From positions 62,001-126,000 of the forward strand of contig JASANG010001881.1 of assembly GCA_030248215.1 (NCBI GenBank): a stretch of 64,000 nucleotides of DNA, given 5' to 3'. A model generated the notes under the pieces. It worked only from the letters and a program-made list of their open reading frames with translations, searched no databases and was not told the origin of the DNA. Shown piece after piece: positions 1 through 12,805 of the stretch. The stretch is from Enoplolaimus lenunculus. Lineage: Eukaryota; Nematoda; Enoplea; Enoplida; Thoracostomopsidae. A program made the position numbers and the translations under genes. Numbering within the stretch: position 1 is the stretch's first letter; the number at the start of each line of letters is the position of its first letter.

Positions 1-34
1 ACGGTATTCACATCAAAAACGTCAGGCCACAATT

Positions 35-126
35 GTTTCCCACGACCCTGGACAGGATTTTATATCGGAACAAGATTAAAGTTTCCCACGACCCTGGATA
101 GGATTTTATATCGGAACATGATTAAA
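35..126. repeat. 46-bp direct duplication
   Basis: Two adjacent copies, starting at 35 and 81, share the phrase CCCACGACCCTGGA followed by AGGATTTTATATCGGAACA with only a few substitutions. No gene or known element was recognised around it. Confidence 0.8.
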
Positions 127-240
127 GTTCAATATCCATGCGCAGATTTCAAAGTCACCCGATTTGTGATTTTCTTTATACCATAAAAACTGTTTTCGAC
201 AATTGGACATATTTAACATCTTGCTGCGATTACGTTTCTG

Positions 241-424
241 GGCCCTTGTAAAGATCAGGGGCGAAACGTTTTTGCGTGGGACTAAAAAAGAGTAGGCTTA
301 AGCTTTAGACTAATTCTTGCTTGGCTTATGCTTAGGCTTAGACTTAGGGATAAACTGCTTAGGCTTAGGCTTAGGCTTAGGAATATTCTTATAATACTGT
401 TCCGGCCCTTTTCTTTACATTGGC
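241..424 (+). mobile_element. Family A short TIR element (TTAGGC core)
   Basis: Left end GGCCCTTGTAAAGATCAGGG, right end reads CTTTACATTGGCC, the inverted counterpart. Between them lie AAGCTTTAGACTAATT and runs of CTTAGG hexamers. It has no coding capacity and is a non-autonomous, MITE-like element. This is the first of about 18 copies in the window; the family's shared layout is left TIR, an AAGCTTTAGACTAA block, TTAGGC arrays split by GGAATATGCTTAT-like spacers, then right TIR. Confidence 0.85.
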
Positions 425-2594
425 CCCTGTCTGGACAAGTAAAGTACGTTTTTCACAAACTGAACCAGAATACAAATATTCAAACTAACAATTTCAATTC
501 AGTAAACATGCACGTTTGTGCGACTCAATCACTTTCATCAGTACTCATATTTACATGCTACATCCGGTCAATATCCGGTTTCGGAAAAACTCAATATCCG
601 GCAAATTTATATCCGGTCGTATCCTGGCTAGAAGCTCAACTTTATCGGACGCAATATTTCAATACATGGTTTGTTTCGTTAAGCATCGGTAAAGTGCGTT
701 TTACACCTCTCATCAACCATTATACACCCATTAAAACACGACACGAAAAGCTAAAACAATTTTTTCGCCGCGCCAGCCACGGTAACAATTTCCTACCCAC
801 CGTTGTGCCCTCGCAAGTTGATTGTCACCGGCCCCCTCTGACCCGTCAGGTTTAACACCATAAATGCACCTTAAAATGTGTTGCCGAAAAATTGCAACTG
901 CAGTCATATGCATCGACTGCAGATCAACTTTTGTTATAAACCGGCACAAAATAATTGTACCTCGTTTATCTTTGTCAAAAATGTTTATCTGTTCAGGGGT
1001 GACCATCTCCTGCGATTCTGCAATCACTGTCGTACCCAAGGAATTTAGACTGACTGGGTAGACTGACTGGGAGTCGGAAGCGGACCAAAACGACTAAAAT
1101 ATTAGTGCATAAGATACAATTGGCAAAACGATAAACGATGCTTCAATGTGATACTGTCTTGTTTAGGGGTCTCAGCCAATTTAGGCTCTTAATCTTAGTA
1201 TTAACCCCCTGTCACAAATCGGTATCGGACAATTTATGGGTTTAAAAGCGGCCGTTGGCAAAGCTTTAAAGGTTGTAAATGGTTCAAAATGTACGACAGT
1301 CCAAATTGTGTGTTTTTTCAAAACGGATTCATATCAGGTGTGACATTTTATCAACGACGACTACAATGCATAATGTCAAACCTGGAAACGCAAATATACC
1401 GTAGATACAGAAGCCGATCCAAAAAATTGTGACGGGGGTGGGCGGGCTGACAAATGTTATAAATCGTGAAAATTGTATGGTAGGGATCTTATCATTTTAT
1501 CACCAAAAAATTTTCGAAGGGCGAAATATTGTAACGTAGGCTCTTTACAATTTTATCACAAAAAATTCCGCAGGAAAAATTGGCAAAGATTTCCGTTATT
1601 AGCCAGTAAACGGTCGTTGCTATCAAGTTAAGCCTTCGCAGGGTCACACCTACCGACGCTCCAAGTACGACATATGACCCTTCTAGGGTAAAATGGCGCG
1701 GGCTTGCTACAGCCCTGGCTAAACCGATATATTGTCTGATTGAAAGAACCTTTTCGCCTTTGGAACAATTCAGGTTAACCATTGCGTTATTATCGCTTAT
1801 TTGGCGTCTCACTCGCATCGTTCGTGAGTTTCCTTTGGCCATATTATACCCGTATGTATGTGCCCCTGTTTTATAAATAAGCTATTGCGTTCCTGGTTGA
1901 TACCGTACAAGGGGGTCCCATCCTATGGACGCGGAAGGACGTTAGTGGATCCAGAGAACAAGGGAGGGGGTACGCCCCCATTTTTGTGATAAAACGGTAT
2001 CGTCCCTACTTTACAATTTCCCCTTCAAAAAATTGTCACATATATAGCATGCAGTATAAATTGCGTGTCACTACTTTTGCAAGCTCGCTCCCACCTGAGT
2101 AATTTCTGCTCCCGCAGCTGGGTGGTCGGCTCCAACACCGTTACCACGACATTGGTTGAACCAGGAGATGTTCCCTAGATTATGCTGGTTAACCGTCCAG
2201 TTCATTCAATCAGACAAGTAAAAGATTTCAACCAAAATTCGAACTATTAAGAGTGCTGTGGTGCCTCGCTGCTCGAGTCCATTAAGTTGAAACGCTTATG
2301 TAAATATTACAATCATATTGCATAAACAGACAAACCACGTGTCCAGGACATAATTCTTGTTTGACAAGCGTGCAAAATTTAAAATGTTTAATTTTAACGT
2401 CATGTGCTAAATTTTCAACCCATTCCCCCCGTAGCCTGCAAACCTGATTTTCAAGTGGTCGAATCGCTAGCCCCCTTGGCCGATATTGGGATTCAACTGT
2501 ATTTTAAACCAATGCAATGTTTAGAATTTAGGTATGACGTTTTTGGAACTTTTTTGTTTCATGTGGTTAAAAGTTGCTGGTTGCGGGGCTGACA
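425..2594. other. No recognisable gene
   Basis: I see no known protein family here. Short phrases of the type ATATCCGG recur around 560-620, 5310-5350 and 17146-17220. The longest open frame on the minus strand (1492-1842, 116 codons) has no family resemblance that I recognise and no intron or start context to support it. Confidence 0.5.
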
Positions 2595-3165
2595 GGAGAC
2601 AGAGTCGGGTCTCTCGCTCATGTTTTTCATATTTCATTTCCTGTTTATCGGTGTTCCTTGTTTTTCAGCTTTCTGTTCCTCTATTCCTTCACCAACATTC
2701 TTCTTTCCTCTCTTTACTTTCGTTCTTTTGATCCTTCTTTCTATTTCTATTTTTACATCTTCTGTCACTCGTTTTTCTCTTCCTTTCTTCTTCCTCTCTT
2801 CGCGTTTCTCTTTCTTTCTTTTCTGTCCATTGTTGCGATTATTCTACCTTCTCTTTCGGTCTTTTTCTCTTTTGTCATCCCCTCTTTGCGTTCTCTTTCT
2901 CTCTTTCCTGTCTTTTTTGCGATTATTTTTCCTTCTGATTTCCCTTTTCTTTCCCTCGTCTCCTCTTTCTCTCTTTTCCGTCTAATTTCTCTATTATTTT
3001 CCATTCTCAATCGCTCTTTCCTTTTTTCTACCCTCGTCGCATTCTCTTTATCTCTCTCCTATTTTTATGATTATTTTCCCTTCTCATTCCCTCCTTTTTT
3101 CTTTCCTATTTTCTTCTTCTCTTCCCATTCTGTTTGCCTCTTTTCTGTCTAATTTAGCGATTATT
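2595..3165 (+). repeat. Long pyrimidine-rich tract
   Basis: About 550 bases are overwhelmingly C and T on the plus strand, built of TTCTCTTTCTTTC-like words. The phrase GCGATTATT (or close variants) recurs at roughly 80-90 base spacing (near 2834, 2920 and 3152), suggesting a diverged tandem repeat. The long open frames across it on both strands are a by-product of base composition (Phe/Leu/Ser on one strand, Arg/Lys/Glu on the other), not a gene. Confidence 0.85.
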
Positions 3166-4556
3166 TACATTAGTTCAACTGCATACATCACCAAATCCTA
3201 TAATGTCTTCAAAATGCAGTTGTATGCACACAACATGCAAAACCTGCGTTAATTGCAACTGCATGCGCTCTGTGTGTGTTCTCATGCAAAATATGTTTGC
3301 TTATACAGCGCGCAAACCATTAATATTTACTTAAACCAAAAGCACAAAGCGAGAGAGAAAAGATTATTAATTTCAAATTTGCTTGTTTATACAATATTTC
3401 GAGTCAACGACTTAGATCCAACTGGACGGCAGAAAACTGAACCCTGTGGGTTGACACTTAACTTCAGATTTGCCAAAGAACCCTGGAGGACGTAAGGACG
3501 TCCCCACGGGAACAATTGATACCATAAGAGGGAACACTTTAATTGAAACTACAAATCAAATTAAGGCATTTTTGGAATATTTACCTTTCAGCTCTGGAAG
3601 TGATACATAACTCAACGCAATGTCATTGGCTATTTCTTGCAAAAATTTTAATGTAAACTGGCTATTGGCTGTTGGCGAAAACCTAACTTTTGAAAAGACC
3701 AGTTGGAATCACGGATAGTTGTGTTCATATCTTTTCGAGCTGAGTTTCTTACAAGCGATTGTGTCAAAAAAGGTTCAATCATTGCGGAAACTCTCGTTCG
3801 TAACGCTGGGATATGGTTCGTGGGTATTTTTTCGCCGTTTCCGTGATCCTCTGAGTGCCACTCATATCCACCCGGATCTGTCGCTGTTCGAGATTTGTCT
3901 CCACAAATATTCATCGATTGCCAAGGGCCAGGGTAAAACTTTTGTCTCGGGCAAAAAAACACAGCCTTAGTTTGGCCCTAAACTCAAAACTTCGTTTGTG
4001 GTTTAGCACTAAAATTGCGTTTAGTTTCTCGCTATCAGATTTCGCGTGACGTCCGTTTTTGGATATTTCTGGATCCGTCACTGCACTCCTCAATCAACAA
4101 ATCCCGACCCAGAACCACATGCGAGGGTCGGACAAATTGGTTTTACAAGGAAAATATGCAAGAATTGAAAAAACTTACAAATTGAACTAAATCTGGTCAG
4201 GGAAAATATTCCACAGGAGCCATGTGCCTTCCTTTGGCCACAAACTCACCGAATTTGTTCTTTCAGTTAAACGCGAATTTAGGATCTCATAGACGCCCCC
4301 CAACGCGTACCGGTGCACAGAATATCCATGATATCCTGAATTCAAATAACGCGGATTAAGCGAAACGCTAACATAGCTTGCTTACTTCCGTTGATAAATG
4401 CGCAGTAAAAGTCGTTAGTTTAAGCTGCTTTCAGATTAATTAAAATTAGGATAAGCTTAATAGTACACAATTCGCTAGCTTATCCCGAAAGCACAAGGGG
4501 TGTCCATGTCTTCTGTAAGGATTTTTTTGTGATAAAATAGGGAGTCTGCACAGGTA
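3166..4556. other. No recognisable gene or repeat family
   Basis: Mixed AT-rich sequence. The open frames present are under 105 codons, overlap on opposite strands and match nothing I recognise. Confidence 0.4.
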
Positions 4557-4706
4557 CGTAGCCAGCTCACCTTGCTCGGAGCCTAAAATTTTTTCAGGAC
4601 GGGCATTAAAGGATTTTAGATGACTTTTACAAGCAAGATTTTCTAGACGAGTGTGAAATTTCAGATGGGGGTGAGCGCTTCCTGCCCCCCTTTGGTGGCA
4701 GGCCCG
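4557..4706 (+). mobile_element. Family H short TIR element, diverged
   Basis: Begins CGTAGCCAGCTCACCTTGCT and ends near GGTGGCAGGCCC. The internal marker TTACAAGCAAG followed by ATTTTCTAG is the family H signature, as in the well-preserved copy at 16504-16672. Confidence 0.7.
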
Positions 4707-4956
4707 GGTTTATAACAATTTTACTGAAAACATCTGGTACACCTGAGTGGCTAAACATTATCCTAATGGTCACGTATTATCGATGACAAATGACCAAATG
4801 CCGCGTTGTCCAATCAGATACGCAACATCAGAGTTTGTTGCCAAAATGTTCGAGAATTCACTGCGTTTTAAATTACTATTTTCAAAAGTGAGAAAATTTA
4901 AAATTTTTATAACAAACTTTGTTTTTATAGTAAAAGTTATAAATCAAATTGAACCA

Positions 4957-5090
4957 GGCCCGGTAGCCAGCTCACCTTGCGAGTGGGGAAGATAAAAAGA
5001 TTTCAGTACGAGCATTCAAAGGTTTTTAATGAGTTACAAGCAAATTTGAAAATTTTCTATTGGGGCAACGATTTTTCGACCCGTGTAAAC
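4957..5090 (+). mobile_element. Family H short TIR element, right end lost
   Basis: GGCCCGGTAGCCAGCTCACC is followed by the internal GAGTTACAAGCAAATTTGA block. The right TIR is not visible, so the copy is truncated or diverged. Confidence 0.65.
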
Positions 5091-5504
5091 AATCAGGCGC
5101 GTAATGGTGCAATTTTAGTACTAAAACTACTAAATACAACATTTTCGTTGGGCGCCATAGCTTGGAAGGCCTTCTTAGATTCGCCAGTGTTTATTCGGCA
5201 ATATGAATCTAGACTCACCTTGTGTCTGGTGACAAAATATGCACCGATGATGAGGAATCATTGAACGACTCCAGTCGTCGACACGTGTCTTCTGTTGAGT
5301 TCCGCAAATCAATATCCGGTTCCGGTTGACCAGAGCAACTTGTATCCGGTTCTGGAAACGAGCCCGAGTTGCCATCTTTTCCGGCGGAAATACTGTCGCT
5401 GCAGTCATTTATTCGGGCACGTTTTGCTGCCTAAAATATAGAAATATATAAGGCAAAACAGATTTAGTAACAACGATATGAAAACTAAAGCTGATTTTAG
5501 CTGT

Positions 5505-5586
5505 ATACAGATATATATATATAATATATATAATATAATATATATAATATATAATATATATATAATATGTAATATATTATATATGT
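5505..5586. repeat. (AT)n microsatellite
   Basis: About 80 bases of near-uninterrupted ATAT and ATAATATAT. Similar tracts occur near 14385, 17060, 18205, 21720-21850, 28805 and 29225-29320. Confidence 0.9.
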
Positions 5587-6217
5587 TTTTAATGTTCTTT
5601 ATTCAATGTCCTTGCTCGAATATCGTTAAAATTACTTGCAACAATGAAAGTAAAAATCTCTTCGAGACGCGAAAACCCATCGTGGTCTCGAGCTTCAAGC
5701 TCTTATTGTCGACAGTACCTAATTTTATTGAAAATTTCAGTTAAAATTACATAGCTAATTTGAATTTAATATGAGAAAGAAGTACAAAAATTGAACACTG
5801 AACACCAGGGTGCAACTAGAGGGTATGCGAAAAAGTCCTAAAAGATAATGGCTGGAATTGCAAAAGCCTAAAGTACAACTTAGTGCTTAATAAAGCAAAA
5901 CTATTACTCTCTTGTTATGACAATGGCTAACATTTGTGGTTTATTTGTTTTTGCTTAAAAAGTTAGCGTTTACTTAAGTTGGCGACTTTAGTAGTTATTA
6001 AGTATAACTTAAGTAAATGCTTAAGTAAGATTTTAGAAACTCAGCCAATATCTGTCAAATTTTTGAACGGATTAATTTACTGGATCTTACCTGTTCACCA
6101 AAATAACAGCTTGGATCACTAAAATTGGCATCTAAATTTCTTGGCCAAGCGTAAGCAGCAGGAGTTAATATCATAATATAAGTTTCTTAGTAAAAATAGC
6201 GCAGCAAATAGTTATTA

Positions 6218-6461
6218 CACTGTAAATTCCAATGAGTTGATTAATCATCTCAGATAGTTATTTCTGAGTGTAATAGCGGCAAACATTAACTCACTCTGAG
6301 TTGAGTTGATTCCCACTGCGAGTTCAGTTGAATCCGGAGAGATGAATAATTTACTCAGAGTGAATTTTATTGACTCAGTATTTTGAGTTGTGAATATCCT
6401 AACTCAGACTGAGTGATTCATCTCATTTTGAGTTAAAATCAACTCACTGGCATTTACAGTG
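6218..6461 (+). mobile_element. Family B short TIR element
   Basis: Ends are CACTGTAAATTCCAATGAGT and CTCACTGGCATTTACAGTG. The body is a string of TGAGTT and AACTCA half-sites in both orientations. About 244 bp with no coding capacity. The terminal CACTG..CAGTG and flanking TA in the better copies suggest a Tc1/mariner-type non-autonomous element. Confidence 0.85.
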
Positions 6462-6489
6462 AGATAATTTATCAAAAATGCTGACAAGT

Positions 6490-6564
6490 GACTCACAAGC
6501 AAGGTTGAAAATTTTCTAGGAGCAAAATGTTTTCAAGAAGGCCACCCTCTGGCTACGGGCGCGT
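6490..6564 (+). mobile_element. Family H fragment (right half)
   Basis: Contains ACTCACAAGCAAGGTTGAAA and ATTTTCTAGG, ending in CTCTGGCTACGGGC. The left half is missing. Confidence 0.6.
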
Positions 6565-6763
6565 GCTAACTGCAACATTTTATTTCGCAGTGCAATTCGT
6601 ATTAGTTTTCGTAAAACATTATTGCTACATTGTTGCAGCCTGTATATATCATCAAACATGATATTATTCTTGGGGTCAACACATTGATATCGCTGTGTAT
6701 CATATTTCTCAACCATCTCCTGACACACCTTTCAAGAGAGATTCTGTTCTTTATACAGAAATT

Positions 6764-6948
6764 GGCCTATGTTAGTTTAAGAAGCGTCCAAGTTTCGAGT
6801 GGGTCTATAAAAGAGTAGGTTTAGATTCTAGATTACATTTTTTTGCTTGGACTTAGGCTTAGGAACAGATTTTTGCAACTCATAGGCGTAGTATTTGGCT
6901 TAGGACTACACTTAATCTACTGTTACGCCCCTAAAAGTAACATTGGCC
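6764..6948 (-). mobile_element. Family E short TIR element
   Basis: Reads GGCCTATGTTAGTTTAAG at one end and CCCCTAAAAGTAACATTGGCC at the other, with GTCTATAAAAGAGTAGGTTT, ATTCTAGATTACATTTTT and CTTAGGCTTAGG inside. Family E has its own ends but shares the TTAGGC-type core with family A. Confidence 0.8.
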
Positions 6949-7371
6949 CAGAAAATAATCGGCAATTTTAACACGATATATAATTCTCTCGGCATGTAAA
7001 CTTAATCTGAACATCACGCAATATATCACAGTCGTAAGAAACAGAGGGTCGCACCTGTTGGTCATGGACACTAAAATGCCATATTTGGTTTGGGGGATGG
7101 CATCGGATACAGATCTAAAATTGATTTGTCACTAAACAGAATCTTGTTTCGAATTCAACGACAGTTGATGATTGGTCTTGTAATTTTCGAATCAGTGAAT
7201 GGTGAGTTTTGAGATTTAGCACATTTTTTGCAATTCATTTCCGCTGATGCGTAAATAACGACAATTGCTATTGTCGCAGTTGAGTTTGCTTAAAAACGGT
7301 TTACTAATTGAAGATAGGAGCACTACAAGCTGTGTTCAAAATTAGCTCTAAAACACAGTGGTGCCAATGTA

Positions 7372-7545
7372 TAGAACAAGGGCAGAACAGTAGTATAAGC
7401 ATATTTAAATTTCTAAGCCTAAACGTAGGCTTAATCTTATAAATCTAAACCTGAGCCTAAGCAATAAATTGTATGTTAAGCTTTAAAGGGTACTATATTA
7501 CAGTCTCATAGAAAAACGTTCCGCGTCTGATCGTTAAATGGGCCC
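7372..7545 (-). mobile_element. Family A short TIR element
   Basis: Reverse orientation: starts with CCAATGTATAGAACAAGGGC, has CCTAAGC-type hexamers and TTAAGCTTTAAAGG, and ends with TGATCGTTAAATGGGCCC. Diverged but complete at both ends. Confidence 0.75.
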
Positions 7546-7734
7546 ACGTTGGTGACAGTTCTTCAAGTGTGAGGGACGCAAAAAATGAATTAGTCAAAAC
7601 TTCAAATTTGAGGGTGAGATAATTCGTACAATTTACAGCTTCCTGAAAAGCTAAAATATGTAAAAAAAATGTTAAATACAATTATTTTGTGTAAATACAA
7701 AATAGCCGTGATAATTTTGAAAAACGTTGTAAGC

Positions 7735-7835
7735 ATTTGAAATATGCTTGTTCTGATGCACATACAATATATGCAATGTACACTGTGTTGTATGCTAGCC
7801 GGCATCATACGTGTCGACAAATGAACTGTACTATT
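7735..7835 (+). mobile_element. Family F (SINE-like) fragment
   Basis: The stretch with TGCACATACAATATATGC, GTATGCTAGCCGGCATCATA and GTCGACAAATG matches the left part of the family F copies near 18565-18845 and 34230-34550, with its tRNA-like part missing. Confidence 0.55.
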
Positions 7836-9121
7836 AAACCAGTCATAACCATTAAATTATCCTTTCAAAAAAACGACAAAACTTGTCACCAACTGGTAAT
7901 AGCTGGTACATCTCGTTGCGAATATTTAATCTGGTTAATAACCTAAGTCTAAACCTAAAGCCTAAATTTTCGTACATTTAACCAATCAAATGGTGTTTGG
8001 CTAAAAGTTAAAATTTGTCAACAAAATACAAAACTCTTTGTCACAATGCCTATTGTTGTATATGTCGTGATTCTTGTCAAATTGTTTGAAATATGATCCG
8101 AAACGATGTGTGACGGACGTCAGACGGGTAGAAATATTTTGAAGGCGAAATTCTGGTTTCCCACCCTGCGTGCACCCGGTTCCACCAAAGTTTTAGTTGC
8201 CACTGTACCCCCCCGGACTACGAATAAAAACAAAACAATTGTAGTTCCCACCTAAAAAATTATTAACAACTTAGTGTCCATAGACAACCCAACGTAGAGA
8301 AGACTATACATTTAGAACTATAGCCATCTACAAGGATTTCGTCTAAAACCAGGACTGAGACAGCAAGCAATGGGACGCTCCAGGAGGGACGTTCCGTATT
8401 TTTCTGATGTGTTCCGCTCCCACCAGCACATATATTTGGCAGAAATTTTTTGAACAAAACCAACGTTAATTTTACCTACCGTATGCTAGTATGAATAGCA
8501 TTTTTGTGGCAGATTTAAAAATGTTACAGCTAAAATTTGATTCATCGCAAATTTGATGATTTTTGTCTCTGTAAGCTTGTGCTAAAGAACTCGAGTATCT
8601 AAGCTGAGACTACCACCGTATTTAGATTCTGTAGAATTACCATACACAGCTTAGACTCGAAACGGTTGTCATTGTCATGTTGCGTTTAGTTCAGATTGAC
8701 GTGTAAATTGCTAATTTGGCGAAACATCGACGGGTATTATTCAAGAAAGTATGTTATTGGCTTTTATTCTTTTGATTAGTCCTGTTTCGACGGTTGATCC
8801 TACCCCCAGCGTGTTGATAATCACAAATGCAATTGTACCCCTGTGAAATTTACACGGAAAATTTAAGATTTCAATATAGTTTCAACAAGTTTCACTGTCA
8901 GCAAGGGTGTGAAGATTTAGAAAAAATTCTAATAATATACAGTTTTTTGGCGATTTTTCGAGCCGAGGGATACGTCCCAAGCCCTAAGCCTAAGCGTGTT
9001 AGACAACTGAAACATACGAATATAGCACTTGTTGATCCGCGGGACAATAGCAGAATTGGAAGCAAATTTCGTCAGTGCACCCTCGAGCAGTCACCCACGA
9101 GTGATTCGATTTGCTTTTAAA
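7836..9121. other. No recognisable gene
   Basis: Only short, unconvincing open frames. A short CCTAAGTCTAAACCTAAAGC relic of the A/E core lies near 7940. Confidence 0.4.
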
Positions 9122-9315
9122 ATGACGGTCGGCGCCGAACTGCGCCAAGCGGGTAACGGATGGCGCCGGCGCTGTCTGTCACCGTGCAACGCCAACCGTC
9201 ACCATGCGGAATCGTACGCAAATAACTCACGTCCGATAGCGTATAGTTCCGGACGGTGCCGGACATCACCGTACGGATGACGGACGACACCGGACGTCAA
9301 GTATAGCGCAACCCT
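9122..9315 (+). mobile_element. Family G GC-rich element
   Basis: GC-rich island in AT-rich surroundings with ACGGTGCCGGACATCACC, GTACGCAAATAACTCACG and the right end AAGTATAGCGCAACCCT. The left TIR (AGGGTTGCGCTATAC in other copies) is not clear, so the left boundary is approximate. Confidence 0.65.
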
Positions 9316-11454
9316 AATACTTGTGCGCGACAAACCTAAAAGTAATTCGTTCTGGTTCATAGTAAACCAGATTTTTTGCGCAAATAATTAACACATTTTA
9401 CACCATCAGGAAAAAACCTATTAAGGCTGTCTTTAAAATTTAGCTGCTACGGCTGAAAATAATGGTAATTAACCTGGAAAATTTGGCCGTTTAAACTGGT
9501 AATAGCGGCGTGTGGCTGCGGAACGTTCATTTTCGGTATTTAACCAGTACGTTGTCATTTTAGCTGATTTTACGAGCAAATCAGTGAAAATATACAATGG
9601 TTTGTTTATAAACACATATGCTTATAACAAAGCCAGTTTATCTTTGGGTTGTAAATTTATAATTTTGCAGAATAAACGATAAACTATCAAAAATAAGCAT
9701 CAGCTTGGACCCGGTAACGGTATATTAATATGGGGATAATAGCTTGTATGTTACTTAACCCAAGCCACTTTATCATAATATATCCGTCAGGGTTTTGAAG
9801 CAATTTAACCCCTGCCACAGGTTCAAGTATATACTCTGTAAAAGCTTAAATTAACTTGATTTAATCTTAAGGTAATCCAGCAGTATTAAACTTATATACC
9901 TTGTAGATTAACAAAACTAACAGGTAGGTTTACGCTTAAACTCATTTAAAATCTTACATATTTTCAGTTTAAGCTAAACTTAACAAACTCTTAGATACAA
10001 GTAATTTCTGGGCTGCACTCATTACTTAAATTAAAGATAATTTTACTTAAACTCAAGTTAAACTTAAAAACATGTTAGTTTCAAGTAAAACTTTAAATTC
10101 TAGTTTAGTTAGTCCATTTGGTGGAAAAATATTTCTAAGCTTGATCTAACAAGATATCGAAGATCCGGTTTTTGTCCGGTTCCGGCGACAAAATTGAATT
10201 TAATTCGACTTACAGGTTTGAAGTTTCCGCTCATATTAAAGCTTAGATCCATGCTTACGCCATAGATTTCTTCTCAGAGCTTGCTCGCTTCCTGTATAAT
10301 ATTAGCCCTAATGTCTGACTTTTAATATGTGAATATCGATAACTATAGGAGCCTACTGATTGGTTCGTAGAGTTAGATTGCAAAGGTTAACATAATTGAA
10401 GCTTAGACTTAGGATTAGGCTTACATTTAGGATGAAACTTAGGTCTAGGCTTACGCTTAGTTGGCTGCCATAGGAATCAACATGGGCCTGAATATTGTCA
10501 GATTTGACAGACTCAGTAACGATATGGTTTAATATTTTCAGAAAGTGTTGCCAAAAATTTTCAATACTTTCTCGTTCGTATAAAATAAATTAATCATCAA
10601 ATTAAATTTGAAAAAAACTGGTTCAAATACAGTTGAGTGCCTTGCACCAGGAGATTAGCCGAAAAACTACCCACTAAAATCTCTAAATTCAACGCTATAA
10701 ACGGTTTGAAAAAGTTAAATTTAGTTTCATTTAAATAATTCCAATCGAGCAATTTGTCCAATCAAAATGCTCGAATGGAAATTACAAGACGAAACATCAT
10801 TGGCTAATATACGCTTACGGTAAGGTAATCCATCAATTTCTATTGGACAATTGTGTTCCTATTGGTGTTACTGTTTTTCCATTGGTCAGTCTCACACTGG
10901 AAGGTGGGAACAGACAATGGTGGCGAGTTTTGGTAAACTAAAAATCTGAATATTTCAGTGTAGAAATGTACGTATAAAATAAGCCTAACCTTAAGCCTAA
11001 CGACAAATTCTAAAATCTAAGTTTTAAACTGTACTTGGATGTTCTCACTAACAATCGTTCAAATTGTATACAGCATCTATTCTCAAATGCGTATAGCACC
11101 TATTACCAGTGAGCGATTGTTTTTCAACCTGATAACATCCTGCAATTGGGGATCTAAAACTGGCATAGAACCAGGATCAATCAAAGAGAAAAATGTGGCC
11201 ATTTTAGGAACATCGCATTCAGTGGTTCAAAAGGTACAAGACGTGTAAATATTCACCGGATTTTAAAAAAATTCAAAGAAAAGCGGTGGAGCCACCGAAA
11301 TTTTTCACGATTTTGGACGAATTTCGTCACATTTACCTCATTTCAAACAAGTGTAGCATATCTGTAATAAAATGTTGCCAGATATATACACAATTAATAA
11401 CTAATGTTCAGCGTTAACACAACGAAATTGCCGGTATTTCTAATTAGTTAAACC
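9316..11454. other. No recognisable gene; faint A/E relics
   Basis: Degenerate CTTAGG words at about 10400-10465 and CCTAACCTTAAGCC at about 10981 look like old remnants of families A/E without clear ends. Nothing else recognised. Confidence 0.4.
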
Positions 11455-11770
11455 AAAAGTCGATAATGGATTCAACAAGAGTGTGCAACTGGGTACATTC
11501 TGTGTACAAATGAATGTACCCGGCACGCGTAGCATTGTTCTTTTACCCCCCTCATTCGAAGGGGTGTTGAAACCTTGAACGCAGGCAAATACTGTTACGA
11601 TACACTGTGCAAACATTGTTCGATTGTAATCTTGATTTAGGTTTAACTGAGTTCTGCCTGCAGTTGACCCCCTAAATAAGAGTGGGTATGGGCAAAACGC
11701 AACGCGCGGTGGTACTTTTTATGCCCCGCGTATTTTTGGAAGTTGCACACTCTTATTATCGACTCTTGGT
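11455..11770 (+). mobile_element. Family I element, diverged
   Basis: Left part CAACAAGAGTGTGCAACTGG then GTACATTCTGTGTACA; right part has CAAAACGCAACGCG, TTGCACACTCTTATTATC and GACTCTTGG. Terminal CAAGAGT/ACTCTTG words are inverted relative to each other. Same family as 21085-21422 and 57352-57690. Confidence 0.65.
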
Positions 11771-12805
11771 CAAACAGATACCGGTTTTTACCGGAAACGG
11801 ATATCCGGTTACACTCTACTTATAAAATATGTTTCTTTTAATTTTACTGTATTAAAAATGGAACAATTGCAATAACCAAGATGCGCAACGCATCCTGTAT
11901 TTTGTGTTGAAGAGAATAAGTCAGATTGATTTTTAATATTTGAGCTTCTCATGACCTCTTGTGATCGTTTCACGTTGTAAAACTGGTGCAAAAACGTTGT
12001 GACAAGTAGACAATTGTGATCAGGTTGGTGTACTTACAGATAATAACACAAAGCGATACAACAAACCCGAGGCATCTTCCAAATTAGGCGGCGCGTTCCG
12101 TCAATTTATCACTGACAATTTTAATTGGTTCGTTTAAATATTGATGCTTTTGCTGTGAACACTTGCAATAACACAGACAGCGACACAAACATTGCGTCTG
12201 GTTGGAACAAAAACAAAACCGCCTTTACCAAATAAGGGATACCCAGCATGGCTTAGATCCCAACCCTCGAGAAATATTTGGGTCAAAAAAATTTGTACTA
12301 CAAATTTTAACAGAAATGATTTTTTAACCAAAACCATAGTGTTTATTTCAATAATTTGGTGACACAAAACAGTTATTTTTAGGCAAATGATTTTACAGAC
12401 ACAAAACTGACCCTGGTATGGTCAACTTTAACAAGCTTAAGCGAGAGAATAAAAGGTTTTAAACAGCCACCTTACGGTAGTAACAATCGTGTGAATATTT
12501 TACCAAAACAATTTAAATGTGATTGTCTAGAAATCGTTAATCAAAGTTGCTTTGAATAAACATTAAAAATTACTGCCGGCAACGCTGGTGGAATTTTACC
12601 CAAACCAGCAAACAAACGAACCAACCAACGAACGAACGAACAACAAACTTAAAATACGAACGAACAGCCAAACAAATGAGGTGTAAATTGTGGATGTAAA
12701 AAAACTTGCACATGTGAATAGGGCTTATTGAAAACCTAAACTGTTTACCTTAGCGCCGTAAGGAATTATAATTGCTGTTATACGCCGTGAGACTTGTATA
12801 TATAT
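11771..12805. other. No gene; simple repeat and M-type remnant
   Basis: A (AACG)n/(AACC)n-like simple repeat lies at about 12603-12680. CTTGCACATGTGAATAGGGC at 12704-12726 is the end of a family M element. No coding region recognised. Confidence 0.5.

Noticed and set aside
1492-1842. 116-codon minus-strand open frame
   Set aside because: No recognisable domain, composition bias or splice context; kept only as an unassigned frame.
2574-3152. 192-codon open frame rich in Phe, Leu and Ser
   Set aside because: It is a direct result of the pyrimidine-rich tract; overlapping open frames occur in other registers and on the other strand.
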